Source: a bacterium (GTDB taxonomy: Bacteria; Patescibacteriota; Microgenomatia; UBA1400; PJMF01). From it: DNA of 32,004 nt. Both the position numbers and the translations under genes were made by a program. The notes under the pieces were generated by a model that saw only the letters and a program-made list of their open reading frames with translations, had not been told where the DNA came from and did not search any database. The stretch is taken from NCBI GenBank assembly GCA_017431625.1, contig JAFRKQ010000001.1:1-32004 (forward strand), in the 5' to 3' direction. Shown here piece after piece: positions 14,286 through 22,431 of this stretch; position 1 is the stretch's first letter; every line of letters starts with the position of its first letter.

Positions 14286-14823
14286 TATTTGTTCTTGGTG
14301 CAGCCAGGGGACTCATGATTTTTTCATTGGTGAGGATTTTTTGTAGCTCAAAATTATCGGCCGGAGTGAGGCTGATGAAATTGGCATCAAGGTATTTGTC
14401 CACACCCACTGCTAGCTGACGATCAAAAGGAGTAAGAATGATGATCAGATCATACTTACGCCTAGAGCTGCCAGTCAGAGTCTCAATGAGAGTGACCACT
14501 CTAGCTGGTAGGTTTTGAGCACCCACCGAATAGCTGCCATCGTGATGATGATACAGACTGGTGATCGGCGCGCTAGTGGTCAGCGGAGTGAGAGTGAGCT
14601 TGGGATTGATCTGCTTGAGAATCCTGTAGGCCCGAGCGAACATGTCGATCGCGACACCAAGATCAGCGCGATTCATACTGGCTGTTAGCTCTGGCGCCTG
14701 AATGCTGGTGGCGGTGATAAAAAGGACATGTTCGGGGATACTTTCAGGGCTTAAGGCGCCAACAGGAGCACTAATAAACAACCAACCAAGAAGCAAACAC
14801 AAGGTGATGAAGAGTTTTTTCAT
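14275..14823 (-). CDS. Secreted protein of unknown function
   Basis: The 182-residue product has a clear signal peptide: MKKLFITLCLLLGWLFISAP then VGALSPE, with likely cleavage after VGA or GAL. The mature part has an alpha/beta feel: EHVLFITATSIQAPELTASM, DMFARAYRILKQINPKLTLT and YDLIIILTPFDRQLAVGVDK. The last looks like a strand-turn typical of Rossmann-like or protease-inhibitor folds, but I cannot name the family. The start is chosen for the signal peptide and a GAGGTT ribosome site 7 nt or so upstream; a longer frame adds 33 residues with no secretion signal. The transcript has a leader of about 117 nt from a consensus promoter. Confidence 0.7.
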   Translation of the reverse strand: MKKLFITLCLLLGWLFISAPVGALSPESIPEHVLFITATSIQAPELTASMNRADLGVAIDMFARAYRILKQINPKLTLTPLTTSAPITSLYHHHDGSYSVGAQNLPARVVTLIETLTGSSRRKYDLIIILTPFDRQLAVGVDKYLDANFISLTPADNFELQKILTNEKIMSPLAAPRTNSRP

Positions 14824-14946
14824 GAAAAACAACCTCGATTCGTTAAAATTTGCTGTCGAGTTTTCCTGACTTGTTCCAGAACGAACTCTTGTCGAGTCCG
14901 CACCAACCTGTATTAAAGTCATAGCTAACTAGACAAAAGATACATT

Positions 14947-14975
14947 ATTATAACACACATTGTCAATTTTGTCAA
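14947..14975 (-). promoter_or_regulatory. Consensus promoter of the secreted-protein gene
   Basis: On the minus strand TTGACA (14970-14975), 17-nt spacer, TATAAT (14947-14952). The start should be near 14940, leaving a leader of about 117 nt in which ACTCGACA occurs twice. Confidence 0.7.
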
Positions 14976-15038
14976 GAGGCAAAAACCAGGCTAAATATTA
15001 CTAAGAGCAGCTTGCTTGACGATTGTTGGCAAATAATG

Positions 15039-15344
15039 TTATTTTTTGTCTTTACCAAAATAATAGCCCAGGACAAAACTTAAAACCACATTAAAATAAC
15101 TGCCAAATGAGTCCAGGATCTGCTTGATATTGACAACTTGATTGTTAAACACCAGGCTAGCAATACCGACTATAATCACAAAAGCACTGATGTGCACAAA
15201 CGCGTTTGTCAAATTGACGGCGATGTTATTGCGCGTGTCGCTTTCACCTTTGGTGATTTCCTTTTGAGTTTTTTCTTCTGCCGCATTACTGTAACTTAGA
15301 CCAGAATCAAGCAACTTATTAATTTCTGAATCAGTCTTAGACAT
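15039..15344 (-). CDS. Small membrane protein of unknown function
   Basis: The 101-residue product has a charged N-terminal half (about 40 residues, Lys/Glu-rich) and two hydrophobic segments, VHISAFVIIVGIASLVF and YFNVVLSFVLGYYFG, ending in KDKK. It is probably a two-span membrane protein with both ends inside. No family is recognised. It overlaps the end of the upstream small gene by 8 nt and is therefore co-translated with it, downstream of the tRNA genes. Confidence 0.65.
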   Translation of the reverse strand: MSKTDSEINKLLDSGLSYSNAAEEKTQKEITKGESDTRNNIAVNLTNAFVHISAFVIIVGIASLVFNNQVVNIKQILDSFGSYFNVVLSFVLGYYFGKDKK

Positions 15345-15549
15345 ATGCCAGTTGTTGCATGAAATTGCTATTGGAAATAAGATAGTTCTTAAACGAACTG
15401 ACGAGCACGTCCGACTGCGACTTTAACTGTTCGCGGCTGGTAGTCTCGTTCTCAGCCAGTTCGCTCATTGTCTCAATCTGCTCAGCCAAAAGCCGAATTG
15501 ATTCGTTGTTTTGTATTTTTGCCTGTCTTAATCGTTCTGATCTTGACAT
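15337..15549 (-). CDS. Small coiled-coil protein of unknown function
   Basis: The 70-residue product is nearly all predicted helix, with heptad-like spacing in ERLRQAKIQNNESIRLLAEQ. There are no membrane segments or known motifs. The ATG is preceded by GAAAGGCG at a good distance; the frame continues upstream through the tRNA-like sequence but that part cannot be coding. It pairs with the small membrane gene by an 8-nt overlap, so the two products may form a complex, for example a membrane protein with a helical partner. Confidence 0.6.
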   Translation of the reverse strand: MSRSERLRQAKIQNNESIRLLAEQIETMSELAENETTSREQLKSQSDVLVSSFKNYLISNSNFMQQLAYV

Positions 15550-15566
15550 GATCGCCTTTCTGCTCG

Positions 15567-15641
15567 TGCGCCCGGCGGGAGTTGAACCCTCAACCTTTCG
15601 GTTCCTCAAGACCACTGCTCTATCCATTGAGCCAGGAGTCC
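15567..15641 (-). pseudogene. Decayed tRNA-Arg copy
   Basis: This 75-nt segment repeats most of the intact tRNA-Arg next to it: the D-arm GCTC-AATGGATA-GAGC, the T-loop and the 3' acceptor strand CGGGCGC are the same. The 5' acceptor strand is GGACTCC, which cannot pair with CGGGCGC. The T-stem has an A/G mismatch. The anticodon loop has 8 nt (CTTGAGGA) instead of 7. The altered 5' part instead forms a small hairpin with upstream sequence (GGAGT-CTGG-ACTCC). It is best read as a tandem duplicate that lost tRNA function, though a retained tRNA-like RNA processing signal cannot be excluded. Confidence 0.75.
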
Positions 15642-15670
15642 AGACTCCACCAGATCTACTTACAACGCCG

Positions 15671-15743
15671 TGCGCCCGGCGGGAGTTGAACCCACAACCT
15701 TTGGTTCCGAAGACCACTGCTCTATCCATTGAGCCACGGGCGC
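15671..15743 (-). tRNA. tRNA-Arg (anticodon TCG)
   Basis: A complete 73-nt cloverleaf: 7-bp acceptor GCGCCCG/CGGGCGC with discriminator A, D-arm GCTC-AATGGATA-GAGC, anticodon loop CTTCGGA giving TCG, and T-arm GTGGG-TTCAACT-CCCGC. The top pair of the anticodon stem is a G/A mismatch. CCA is not encoded. A TGGTATAAT box lies 10 nt upstream. Confidence 0.92.
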
Positions 15744-15752
15744 ATTAGTCGT

Positions 15753-15761
15753 ATTATACCA
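15753..15761 (-). promoter_or_regulatory. Extended -10 promoter of the tRNA-Arg transcript
   Basis: TGGTATAAT on the minus strand, followed by about 9 nt and the tRNA 5' end. It is divergent from the alaS promoter. Confidence 0.6.
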
Positions 15762-15802
15762 CGCCGACAACCACAAACTGCTGGTAAATTATGACGGTTT
15801 TA

Positions 15803-15811
15803 TGGTAAAAT
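15803..15811 (+). promoter_or_regulatory. Extended -10 promoter of alaS
   Basis: TGGTAAAAT ends 8 nt before the ATG, predicting a leaderless alaS mRNA. Confidence 0.6.
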
Positions 15812-15818
15812 ACATCAT

Positions 15819-17657
15819 ATGTCAGAAATCGAGAGTATTAGGTCAAAATTTATACAATTTTACGAAAAACGTGGACATATACGTATTCCTAGTAGTTCAC
15901 TTTTGCCAGAAAATGATGCGAGCACGCTTTTTACGAGTTCTGGTATGCAACCACTTTTGCCTTATTTTTTGGGCACGCCCCACCCACAAGGTCAGCGCAT
16001 TTGCGATTCTCAGTGCTGTTTTCGAGCGGTGGATATTGAGGAAGTGGGAGACAATCGTCACACCACTTTTTTTGAGATGCTAGGCAATTGGTCTTTTGGT
16101 GATTATTTCAAGCGTGAACAAATTGAGCAAGTTTTTACCCTTTTTACTGATGTCATGGGACTTGATCCCGCTCGTTTGTACGTCACTGTTTTTGCTGGTG
16201 ATCAGACGCTTGGCTTATCACGGGACGACGAAGCGATCGCTACCTGGCAGCAGGTTTTTGCCACCAAGGGGATTGAAGCTAAAATCGGTGAGCGGATTTT
16301 TACCTATGGACCAGAAAAGAATTGGTGGTCTCGTTCTGGTCGACCCGAGCAAATGCCTGCCGGTGAGCCAGGCGGGTCTGATAGTGAAGTATTTTATGAC
16401 TTTGGACCGCAGCTACAGCTGCATGAACATTCGCCTTATCGCGATCAACCTTGCCATCCCAATTGCGATTGTGGTCGGTTTATTGAAATCGGCAATAGTG
16501 TCTTTATGCAATTTCAAAAGACACACGAGGGTAAATTTGTTGATTTACCAGCCAAAAATGTTGATTATGGCGGCGGGCTGGAACGGCTGGCGATGGCCAG
16601 AGCTCAGACGCCAGATATTTTCCAGACGGAAGTATTTGCGCCCGTAATCAAGGTTTTGGAACAAAAATCTCAGCAAAAATATAGCCAGCTGAAAGAGGCG
16701 GACAAGCGTGCCTGGCGGATTATTGCCGATCACACTCGCTCGAGTATTTTCTTGATGAGCGAGGGCTTGGTTCCTAGCAATAAAGAACAAGGCTATGTTT
16801 TGCGCCGGCTGTTGCGCCGCAGTCTGGTGCAATTGCGCCGTCTTGATCTAGATTTTGCGCTTTTGGTTGAGCTGGTGGCCCCGGTGGTCGCTCAATATGA
16901 GTCCGAGTATCCGCGTTTGCGCACTCAGGAGGCGACTATTGTCGCTGGTATCAAGCGTGAGAGCCAAAAATTTGCCGCGACCTTGCGCCAGGGCTTGCGT
17001 GAAATTAACAAATTGACACAAATTACTGGTGAGAAGGCATTTTTCTTGTATGAAAGCTATGGCTTTCCTTTTGAGTTGACCCGCGAAATTGCCGCCGAAC
17101 GAGGGATAGAGGTGGACGAGCAGGCCTTTTTGGCCGCCAAAAAGCATCATCAAGAGCTGTCCAAAACGCAGTCAGCGGGTAAATTCCGCGGTGGTTTGGC
17201 CGATCACGAGGTGCAGACGGTCCGTTTTCACACCGCTAGCCATTTGCTTTTGGCCGCTTTGCGCAAGCTCATCGACCCCACTATTACCCAAAAAGGGAGT
17301 AATATCACCGGTGAGCGGGCTCGTTTTGACTTTACCCTGGCACGCGCCCTCACTAGCGAGGAGATTGCTGCCCTCCAAAAGCAAGTCAACGATTGGATTA
17401 CAGCTGATTTGCCCGTAACCAGGAAAGAAATGCCTAAAGCTGACGCTTTGGCGCTGGTAGGCGGCAGTGTTTTCGCTGATCGTTATCCTGATCAGGTCAG
17501 TGTTTATCAAATCGGACAGGATACTTCTTGCGAGATTTGTGTCGGTCCTCATGTGACTCACACCGGCGAGATCGGCCCTATAAAGATCACCAAGCAACAG
17601 TCAGCTGGGAGTGGTGTCCGCCGCTTATATCTTTACCCGGCTAGCGCGACTGCCTAA
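15819..17657 (+). CDS. alaS: Alanyl-tRNA synthetase, short form
   Basis: The 612-residue product attaches Ala to tRNA-Ala. The class II catalytic core is clear: FTSSGMQPLLPYFLG, QCCFRAVDIEEVGDNRHTTF and FEMLGNWSFGDYFK near the N-terminus, and YGGGLERLAMA as class II motif 3. The editing domain is present with the HxxxH zinc site HTASH and the CxxxH site in CVGPHVTHTGEIG. The chain ends soon after this site, so the oligomerisation/C-Ala (DHHA1) part of the usual 870-residue enzyme is missing. Short forms of this kind are known in CPR bacteria and some mitochondria. The ATG is set by the promoter. The gene is divergent from tRNA-Arg. Confidence 0.97.
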   Translation: MSEIESIRSKFIQFYEKRGHIRIPSSSLLPENDASTLFTSSGMQPLLPYFLGTPHPQGQRICDSQCCFRAVDIEEVGDNRHTTFFEMLGNWSFGDYFKREQIEQVFTLFTDVMGLDPARLYVTVFAGDQTLGLSRDDEAIATWQQVFATKGIEAKIGERIFTYGPEKNWWSRSGRPEQMPAGEPGGSDSEVFYDFGPQLQLHEHSPYRDQPCHPNCDCGRFIEIGNSVFMQFQKTHEGKFVDLPAKNVDYGGGLERLAMARAQTPDIFQTEVFAPVIKVLEQKSQQKYSQLKEADKRAWRIIADHTRSSIFLMSEGLVPSNKEQGYVLRRLLRRSLVQLRRLDLDFALLVELVAPVVAQYESEYPRLRTQEATIVAGIKRESQKFAATLRQGLREINKLTQITGEKAFFLYESYGFPFELTREIAAERGIEVDEQAFLAAKKHHQELSKTQSAGKFRGGLADHEVQTVRFHTASHLLLAALRKLIDPTITQKGSNITGERARFDFTLARALTSEEIAALQKQVNDWITADLPVTRKEMPKADALALVGGSVFADRYPDQVSVYQIGQDTSCEICVGPHVTHTGEIGPIKITKQQSAGSGVRRLYLYPASATA

Positions 17658-17757
17658 TTTTGCTTGATAGATGGTGATTTTTTGCCTCTTGATAAAAAGG
17701 TGGTTTTGTGGTATAATATAGGTCATATGAGCAAATGTCACAGTGTTCTGGACGCAC

Positions 17758-17786
17758 TTGACAAAATGATCATAATATGATATATT
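17758..17786 (+). promoter_or_regulatory. Promoter of the long-leader gene
   Basis: TTGACA (17758-17763), 17-nt spacer, TATATT (17781-17786) with TG one base before the -10. A second box, TGGTATAAT, lies upstream at 17709-17717. Confidence 0.7.
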
Positions 17787-17792
17787 AAAGCC

Positions 17793-18005
17793 ACTTGTTA
17801 GCCTCAAAAAGGAGGCATCACGTTCACGAAAACGGTGATGTTGAGCTAGACAAGGCAAAAGCTCTTTGATAGTTTTACATCAACGCTTAACTCTCAACCA
17901 GCCAGCAGTACGAGCCTTGGTGGCCATGGACAGGTACTGACAGGCGTGAATTCATAAATTGCTAGATAGATCAATCAATCTCATCAGATAAAGGAGCGTT
18001 TCATC
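17793..18005 (+). other. Long structured mRNA leader (about 213 nt)
   Basis: The leader begins with a GCCTC/GAGGC hairpin (17801-17816) and then CATCAC/GTGATG arms around a 13-nt loop (about 17816-17840). GCTCTTTGATA (17861-17871) resembles the boxA element of antitermination leaders. A strong AAGGAG ribosome site closes it. No known riboswitch class is recognised. Confidence 0.45.
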
Positions 18006-19277
18006 ATGAAGAAAGTCATTCTTAGTCTTGTAACAATCACAGTCGCGTTGGTATCCACAGTCACCGCCAGTGCCTTTGATCTGCCCAAGCTGCCCCGCTC
18101 GGTCACCGACTCACCCCAGTTTCGCCAACGGCTCAAGCAATTTGTGGCCAAAAACTCGTGGCAGATCGGACCATTAGGCTGGATGGCGATAGATGAACTG
18201 CTGCAGTCCGAAAAACCCAAACGTCAGCCTGATCCGGTGCTCACCTGGCATCACGAGACACCCAAAATCACGCGCCCGGCCGATCTTGATCCCATTGCCA
18301 CGACCACACGTCCTATCCCACAGCCGCGTCCGCGTACCCGCCAGACTAGCGACAATGTTGTCAAGGACGCCCGGCAGCTGTACACCCTCGCTGATGTGGA
18401 AAAAGCCTCGGTACATCAGGTAGTGGTGGTCGATCGGGAAAATCAGCGCTTTTGGCTACAGTTTGCCTGTCGGGTCCAGATCCATGGTTTCAAGTTTGTG
18501 CCCGAAAAAACTGGTAAGCCTGTCAGCGACCACTCGGTGATCAAGAAGGGAACCAAAGGTTGGGCCTATTTCCCGGAATTATTTGCGCCCAAAGCCACAC
18601 CTACACCCACGCCGACACCTCTTCCTGATCCCGCCGGCGATTACTTCCAAGTGCATCATTATCAGGAGCCACCCATGCTGGCCAAAAGCCGGCTGGAATG
18701 TGATCCTATCAGACGGCATCGCTTGGCATCACAAGTATTTGAAAGGCAGGAATTTCTGCGGCTTCGAGCTGATCAGCAGGTCCACTACAAGAAGGAAGAT
18801 CGCTTGCATTACCAGCCCACCACCCGCGAGCAGTTAGCGCTCATGGCTGATCCTGTTTATGGATTGGCGTACTCAGGTACTTTTTGGGCAGGTAGTACCA
18901 AACTGCACAACTACTTACTCAAACTCGATTTCGACTGGGAGATTCCTCGCGAAGGAATTAAGGTGAGTCTGTTCGGCGGCGGTAACGGTCATCAAGTTAA
19001 TCCTGGACAGGTGATGGAAAAAGGGACGGTGCTCGTGTTAACACTTGAAAGCGAGTATCCAGCCAAACCTATCACGGCCACGACTTCCAAAACCAAACCA
19101 GCTCCTAACTTCTTCCAGCGTTATTGGCGTTATCTAATTTTTACTACCGGCTTGATTACGCTCATGCTGTGGCTTGTATGGCAGAAAAAATTAGCCAATC
19201 TCAAACCAGTGCGTGCCAGAAGAAGGATGACAACCACCAGAGTCACCAGAGTGAGAAGACGACTGCAAACGATCTAA
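18006..19277 (+). CDS. Secreted, C-terminally anchored protein with Pro/Thr-rich linkers; function unknown
   Basis: The 423-residue product has a signal peptide (MKKVILSLVTITVALVSTVT then ASAFDLP, cleavage probably after ASA) and one transmembrane segment near the end (YLIFTTGLITLMLWLVW) followed by a highly basic tail (RARRRMTTTRVTRVRRRLQ). This is the layout of a surface protein held by a C-terminal anchor. The middle has Pro-rich stretches (RPIPQPRPRTRQ; the TPTPTPTPLPDP run is a typical spacer) between two or three beta-rich parts that I do not recognise. The ATG follows AAAGGAG at good spacing. A good intrinsic terminator follows the gene. The strong promoter, long leader and strong ribosome site suggest high or regulated expression. 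Confidence 0.8.
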   Translation: MKKVILSLVTITVALVSTVTASAFDLPKLPRSVTDSPQFRQRLKQFVAKNSWQIGPLGWMAIDELLQSEKPKRQPDPVLTWHHETPKITRPADLDPIATTTRPIPQPRPRTRQTSDNVVKDARQLYTLADVEKASVHQVVVVDRENQRFWLQFACRVQIHGFKFVPEKTGKPVSDHSVIKKGTKGWAYFPELFAPKATPTPTPTPLPDPAGDYFQVHHYQEPPMLAKSRLECDPIRRHRLASQVFERQEFLRLRADQQVHYKKEDRLHYQPTTREQLALMADPVYGLAYSGTFWAGSTKLHNYLLKLDFDWEIPREGIKVSLFGGGNGHQVNPGQVMEKGTVLVLTLESEYPAKPITATTSKTKPAPNFFQRYWRYLIFTTGLITLMLWLVWQKKLANLKPVRARRRMTTTRVTRVRRRLQTI

Positions 19278-19327
19278 ACCAGAGTCATCAATTGATGTAA
19301 AAGTAACCCAGGGCCTTTTGGCTGACA

Positions 19328-19353
19328 GCCTCGAATGCGTTCGGGGCTTTTTT
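19328..19353 (+). terminator. Intrinsic terminator of the anchored-protein gene
   Basis: GCCTCGAA-TGCG-TTCGGGGC makes an 8-bp stem with one G-T wobble pair, followed by six T. Confidence 0.9.
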
Positions 19354-19553
19354 GCGGCTGCTAGCAATAAGAGCGACTGGTATCATGGGTGATTCTAGCT
19401 ATTATAGGATTTTAACCCACATTTGAGCAATTTTTCCAGGCAGAAAAATAGTTAATTATCCTATAATATATTTTTATGAAAAATTTCTCTCGAGTAGAAC
19501 AAAAATATTATAAGTCTAAATTGTACACAAATTTTGATCTAATATTTAAAAAA

Positions 19554-20279
19554 TTACTTATTATCATTATTTTTGTGTTCAGATTTATTGCGATACCAAC
19601 TGAGAATTTGATTTTGTCCGCCATAAAGGCCGATACTAATGGCACTGCCGGCCACAAAAGCGACACCGGCCATCAACCAATCATGGGCCAAAAGTCGATC
19701 ACCCAGATAGATACTAGTAAGCATCATCGGTAGACACGAAAGCATCATAATCCAAGCGTAGCGGCGAAAGGGGATTTTGGTTTGGACAGCCATAAAGGGC
19801 ACAAAACAATTACTCAAAAAGGGAAACAAATACAAAACAAAAACCACCGTTTCTGGCGAGTGTTCGCTTATAAGGCGGCGACATTTCTTGATAGCCCGAG
19901 TGCGTTCCAAAAAAGCTGGTAGCTGCCAGCCCAGGTGGCGCAACCCCAAAAAGATGACAAAATTGCTCATAGTGTAGCTGGTCATCAAAATCAAACTGCC
20001 CCAGAAAACCCCGTAGGCCGCGCCGGCGGCAACTTGGAGCAAGACCACAGGAAAAATCGGCACAAAGACTTGGAAGGCTTGCAGCAAAAAGAGAATTAGC
20101 GCCCCGGGCCAGCCAAATGAATGGATATAAGTAGTCAAAGCCTCGTGGTCGTGCTGGGATAATATCTCCACCAGCTCGCCGCCTGTAGCCAGCAGTTGTG
20201 GAGCACTAGCAATCACGCCAACTGTGGCCGCTAACATGATCGCACCGACAGTGAAGACAAAAATTTTAGTTTTGCTCAT
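19554..20279 (-). CDS. VTT/SNARE-associated domain membrane protein (TVP38/TMEM64, DedA-like)
   Basis: The 241-residue product has about five to six hydrophobic segments and the VTT-domain core: FGWPGALILFLLQAFQVFVP, FPVVLLQVAAGAAYG and FWGSLILMTSYTMSNFVIFLG. These match the TVP38/TMEM64/DedA superfamily, whose members scramble or flip lipids such as undecaprenyl phosphate. In this neighbourhood (cell division and wall genes) recycling of a lipid carrier is a plausible job but is not shown. The start follows a TGGTATAAT box by 9 nt, so the mRNA is nearly leaderless and transcribed apart from ftsI, which ends 22 nt upstream. Confidence 0.85.
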   Translation of the reverse strand: MSKTKIFVFTVGAIMLAATVGVIASAPQLLATGGELVEILSQHDHEALTTYIHSFGWPGALILFLLQAFQVFVPIFPVVLLQVAAGAAYGVFWGSLILMTSYTMSNFVIFLGLRHLGWQLPAFLERTRAIKKCRRLISEHSPETVVFVLYLFPFLSNCFVPFMAVQTKIPFRRYAWIMMLSCLPMMLTSIYLGDRLLAHDWLMAGVAFVAGSAISIGLYGGQNQILSWYRNKSEHKNNDNK

Positions 20280-20287
20280 GTGTGCCT

Positions 20288-20296
20288 ATTATACCA
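20288..20296 (-). promoter_or_regulatory. Extended -10 promoter of the VTT gene
   Basis: TGGTATAAT on the minus strand, 9 nt from the ATG, within the short gap after ftsI. Confidence 0.6.
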
Positions 20297-20300
20297 CAAG

Positions 20301-22112
20301 TCAATCTTCGCTGGCGTGAATGTCAAAGCGCAAAAAGAGTTTTTCGGCTAGTTCTTTCCAGGTGACCGCTGAGGTTTCGGCGGCATAGGGTGATGTTCGT
20401 GGTCGCTCGTACTTGATCAGCATTAAAAATTTAGGATCATCATAAGGAGCAAAGCCAATAAAACTGGCGATCGTATCCTCGGTGTAACCGCCGTGTTGGA
20501 GATCGGGAATTTGCGCCGTGCCGGTCTTGCCCGCAATCAAATCAGAATTTTTGAAAATGTATTGCGCCTCCCCGTGCTGGGCGGCTGTTTGCATCATTCG
20601 GCGCATGGTGGCAGCGGTGTCGGCACTGATGACCTCCCGTTCCACCTCAGGCTGGGTGGTGTAGATCTCGCCGGTGGCTTTGTCCACGACGTGATCAATA
20701 AAGGTCATTTTCATGAGCTGCCCGCCATTGGCAATGGCACCCACGGCTCGTACCATTTGGAGGCTGGTAACCATAACCGCTTGACCAAAGGATCTGGTGG
20801 CGGTCTCATGTGGACCCCAAGGAGCAATCGTCTGGGGAGAATTGCGCTCTTGCACTTCGGTCTCCACGCTATCTTCAAAGCCAAAAGCCTTGATATATGA
20901 GTAAAAACGCTCACTACCCAGAAGACTGGAGACCCAAGAGAGGGCAATGTTGTCAGATTTTTCCAGAGCCTGCGTCATGGTAATATTGCCGTTAAAATTA
21001 AAATCCCAATTGTTAATGACGTGAGAGCCTATCTGGTAGGGGCGATTGCATACCGGGCAGACGGTGTCGGGTGAAATTAAACCAGTATCAATGGCAGCGG
21101 CCATAGTAATGACCTTGAAAATCGATCCTGGTTCAAAATAATTGATGACACTGGGATTCTTGATTTGGTCGGCTGAATACTCATAATAATGGGCGGGGTC
21201 ATAGTCAGGGTAAGAGGCCATAGCCAGAATTTTGCCGGATTTGGGCTCGGTGATAATAATCTCACCTCGCTCAGCGCCAAATCGTTCCACCCCTTCTTGG
21301 AGAGTTTTTTCGACCAAATACTGCAAATCACGATCAATTGTCAAATAAATATCGCGACCATCAAGGTCAAAACCCCAAGCATTTTCGCTTTCGCTACTGC
21401 CAGGTGTGAGCGATTGTCCGGAAAGCTCCAGATCACAACCACCCTCAATCCCGTAATTGCCACCACTATTGTCCACACTAAAATAACCCAAAACATGTGA
21501 GGCCAAATTACCCTCTGGGTAATAGCGGCGCAGCTGCCGCTCAAAGTGAAGACATTGCTGTTGGCTTTTATCGGTGCACGGCCACGCCTTTGCGTCGATC
21601 GCCTCTTTGGTATCCTGGGTGATGGGTCCGCGGCTAAAATACACCCAACTTGATTGTGTTTTGGGGTTGGCAGCCAAATTATCCATTAAAGTCACAAATT
21701 CTTCTCTGGGGCGCAGGCCGCTGCTAGCCTCTGGGTCAGAGAGCGCAAAAGGAGCGACAAAGTCATAAGCCTGTCCGGCGTTGCTCACTTGATTGGGTTG
21801 GGCGTAGAGTTGGTAAATATAGCGATTGCTTACCAAAAGTTGGCCATTGACATCGTAAATCCGCCCCCGCGCCCCAGTGGGCAGGCCACCATCATCAAGC
21901 AAATAAAGAGCTTGAGCTTGCTGATTGATTTGTTCACCGTGCACTATTTGGAGCCAAAAATATCTTCCCCAAACAAGTCCCAGTCCCAGACCAATCAGTA
22001 GCCAACTTACAAGCCGACCCCGCCAAGTCTCCACCCTTGCGGCCGGTTGAGTGACCACCTGCTTGGGGGCTTGTTGGCGGAAATTTGGTCGGTGTTCACG
22101 GATGATTGGCAT
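20301..22112 (-). CDS. ftsI: Division transpeptidase FtsI / penicillin-binding protein 2 type
   Basis: The 603-residue product is a class B penicillin-binding protein: a short cytoplasmic head, one transmembrane segment (about 35-55), the dimerisation module with GARGRIYDVNGQLLVSN (80-96), and the transpeptidase domain with SIFK (Ser330, Lys333), SDN (386-388) and KTG (529-531). All three catalytic boxes are intact, so it should crosslink septal peptidoglycan. A pair of Cys in VCPVCNRPY (351-359) is unusual and might bind metal or form a disulfide outside the membrane. It starts one base after the ftsL-like stop and is the fourth gene of the mraZ operon. Position supports FtsI rather than an elongation enzyme. 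Confidence 0.95.
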   Translation of the reverse strand: MPIIREHRPNFRQQAPKQVVTQPAARVETWRGRLVSWLLIGLGLGLVWGRYFWLQIVHGEQINQQAQALYLLDDGGLPTGARGRIYDVNGQLLVSNRYIYQLYAQPNQVSNAGQAYDFVAPFALSDPEASSGLRPREEFVTLMDNLAANPKTQSSWVYFSRGPITQDTKEAIDAKAWPCTDKSQQQCLHFERQLRRYYPEGNLASHVLGYFSVDNSGGNYGIEGGCDLELSGQSLTPGSSESENAWGFDLDGRDIYLTIDRDLQYLVEKTLQEGVERFGAERGEIIITEPKSGKILAMASYPDYDPAHYYEYSADQIKNPSVINYFEPGSIFKVITMAAAIDTGLISPDTVCPVCNRPYQIGSHVINNWDFNFNGNITMTQALEKSDNIALSWVSSLLGSERFYSYIKAFGFEDSVETEVQERNSPQTIAPWGPHETATRSFGQAVMVTSLQMVRAVGAIANGGQLMKMTFIDHVVDKATGEIYTTQPEVEREVISADTAATMRRMMQTAAQHGEAQYIFKNSDLIAGKTGTAQIPDLQHGGYTEDTIASFIGFAPYDDPKFLMLIKYERPRTSPYAAETSAVTWKELAEKLFLRFDIHASED

Positions 22113-22113
22113 A

Positions 22114-22401
22114 CTACAAGCTGGCTAGGGTATCATTAAAGAAAATTAAGTCTTCAATCGGCACGTAGCCGGCAGACTCCAAATCAAGATTTTGGATTTG
22201 CTCACTGGTGAGGGATTTTTGGGCGGCAATTTTGTTTTCCAAAATCCGATTGCGATCTTGGGCTTGCTGAATTTGGGCTTGCAGCTCGGCTACGCGGTGC
22301 TGGTCAGAATAACTATTATTGCTGGCAAAAATGGCAAAAATAGACTGCGCCAAGAGCGTCAGCCCTAGGCCTAAAAAGACATTAGCAATGATTTTTGGCA
22401 T
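22114..22401 (-). CDS. ftsL: FtsL-like cell-division protein
   Basis: The 95-residue product has one N-terminal transmembrane segment (about 4-26) and then a coiled coil with long heptads, YSDQHRVAELQAQIQQAQDR and onward to about residue 68. Length and topology are those of FtsL/DivIC. Such proteins bridge FtsB/DivIC and FtsW-FtsI at the septum. Sequence is too variable to be conclusive; the call depends on position between rsmH and ftsI, where ftsL normally sits. It starts 30 nt after rsmH. Confidence 0.8.
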   Translation of the reverse strand: MPKIIANVFLGLGLTLLAQSIFAIFASNNSYSDQHRVAELQAQIQQAQDRNRILENKIAAQKSLTSEQIQNLDLESAGYVPIEDLIFFNDTLASL

Positions 22402-22431
22402 CGGTACTTTCTGTTGTTACGTGTTACTACT

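Noticed and set aside
15567-15743. Integration site of a mobile element at tRNA-Arg (att duplication)
   Set aside because: The two copies are only about 30 bp apart with nothing between, no integrase is near, and the duplicated part is almost the whole tRNA, so tandem duplication is simpler.
17727-17780. 17-codon peptide frame after TGGTATAAT
   Set aside because: Very short, overlaps the promoter of the next gene and has no support beyond the box.
18174-18837. Several alternative frames inside the anchored-protein gene
   Set aside because: They are rich in Arg/Pro/His from shifted reading of the Pro/Thr-rich coding sequence and lack start signals.
19476-19733. 85-residue frame after a TATAAT-like box
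   Set aside because: Two thirds of it is antisense to the VTT gene's coding end; the protein has no recognisable feature.
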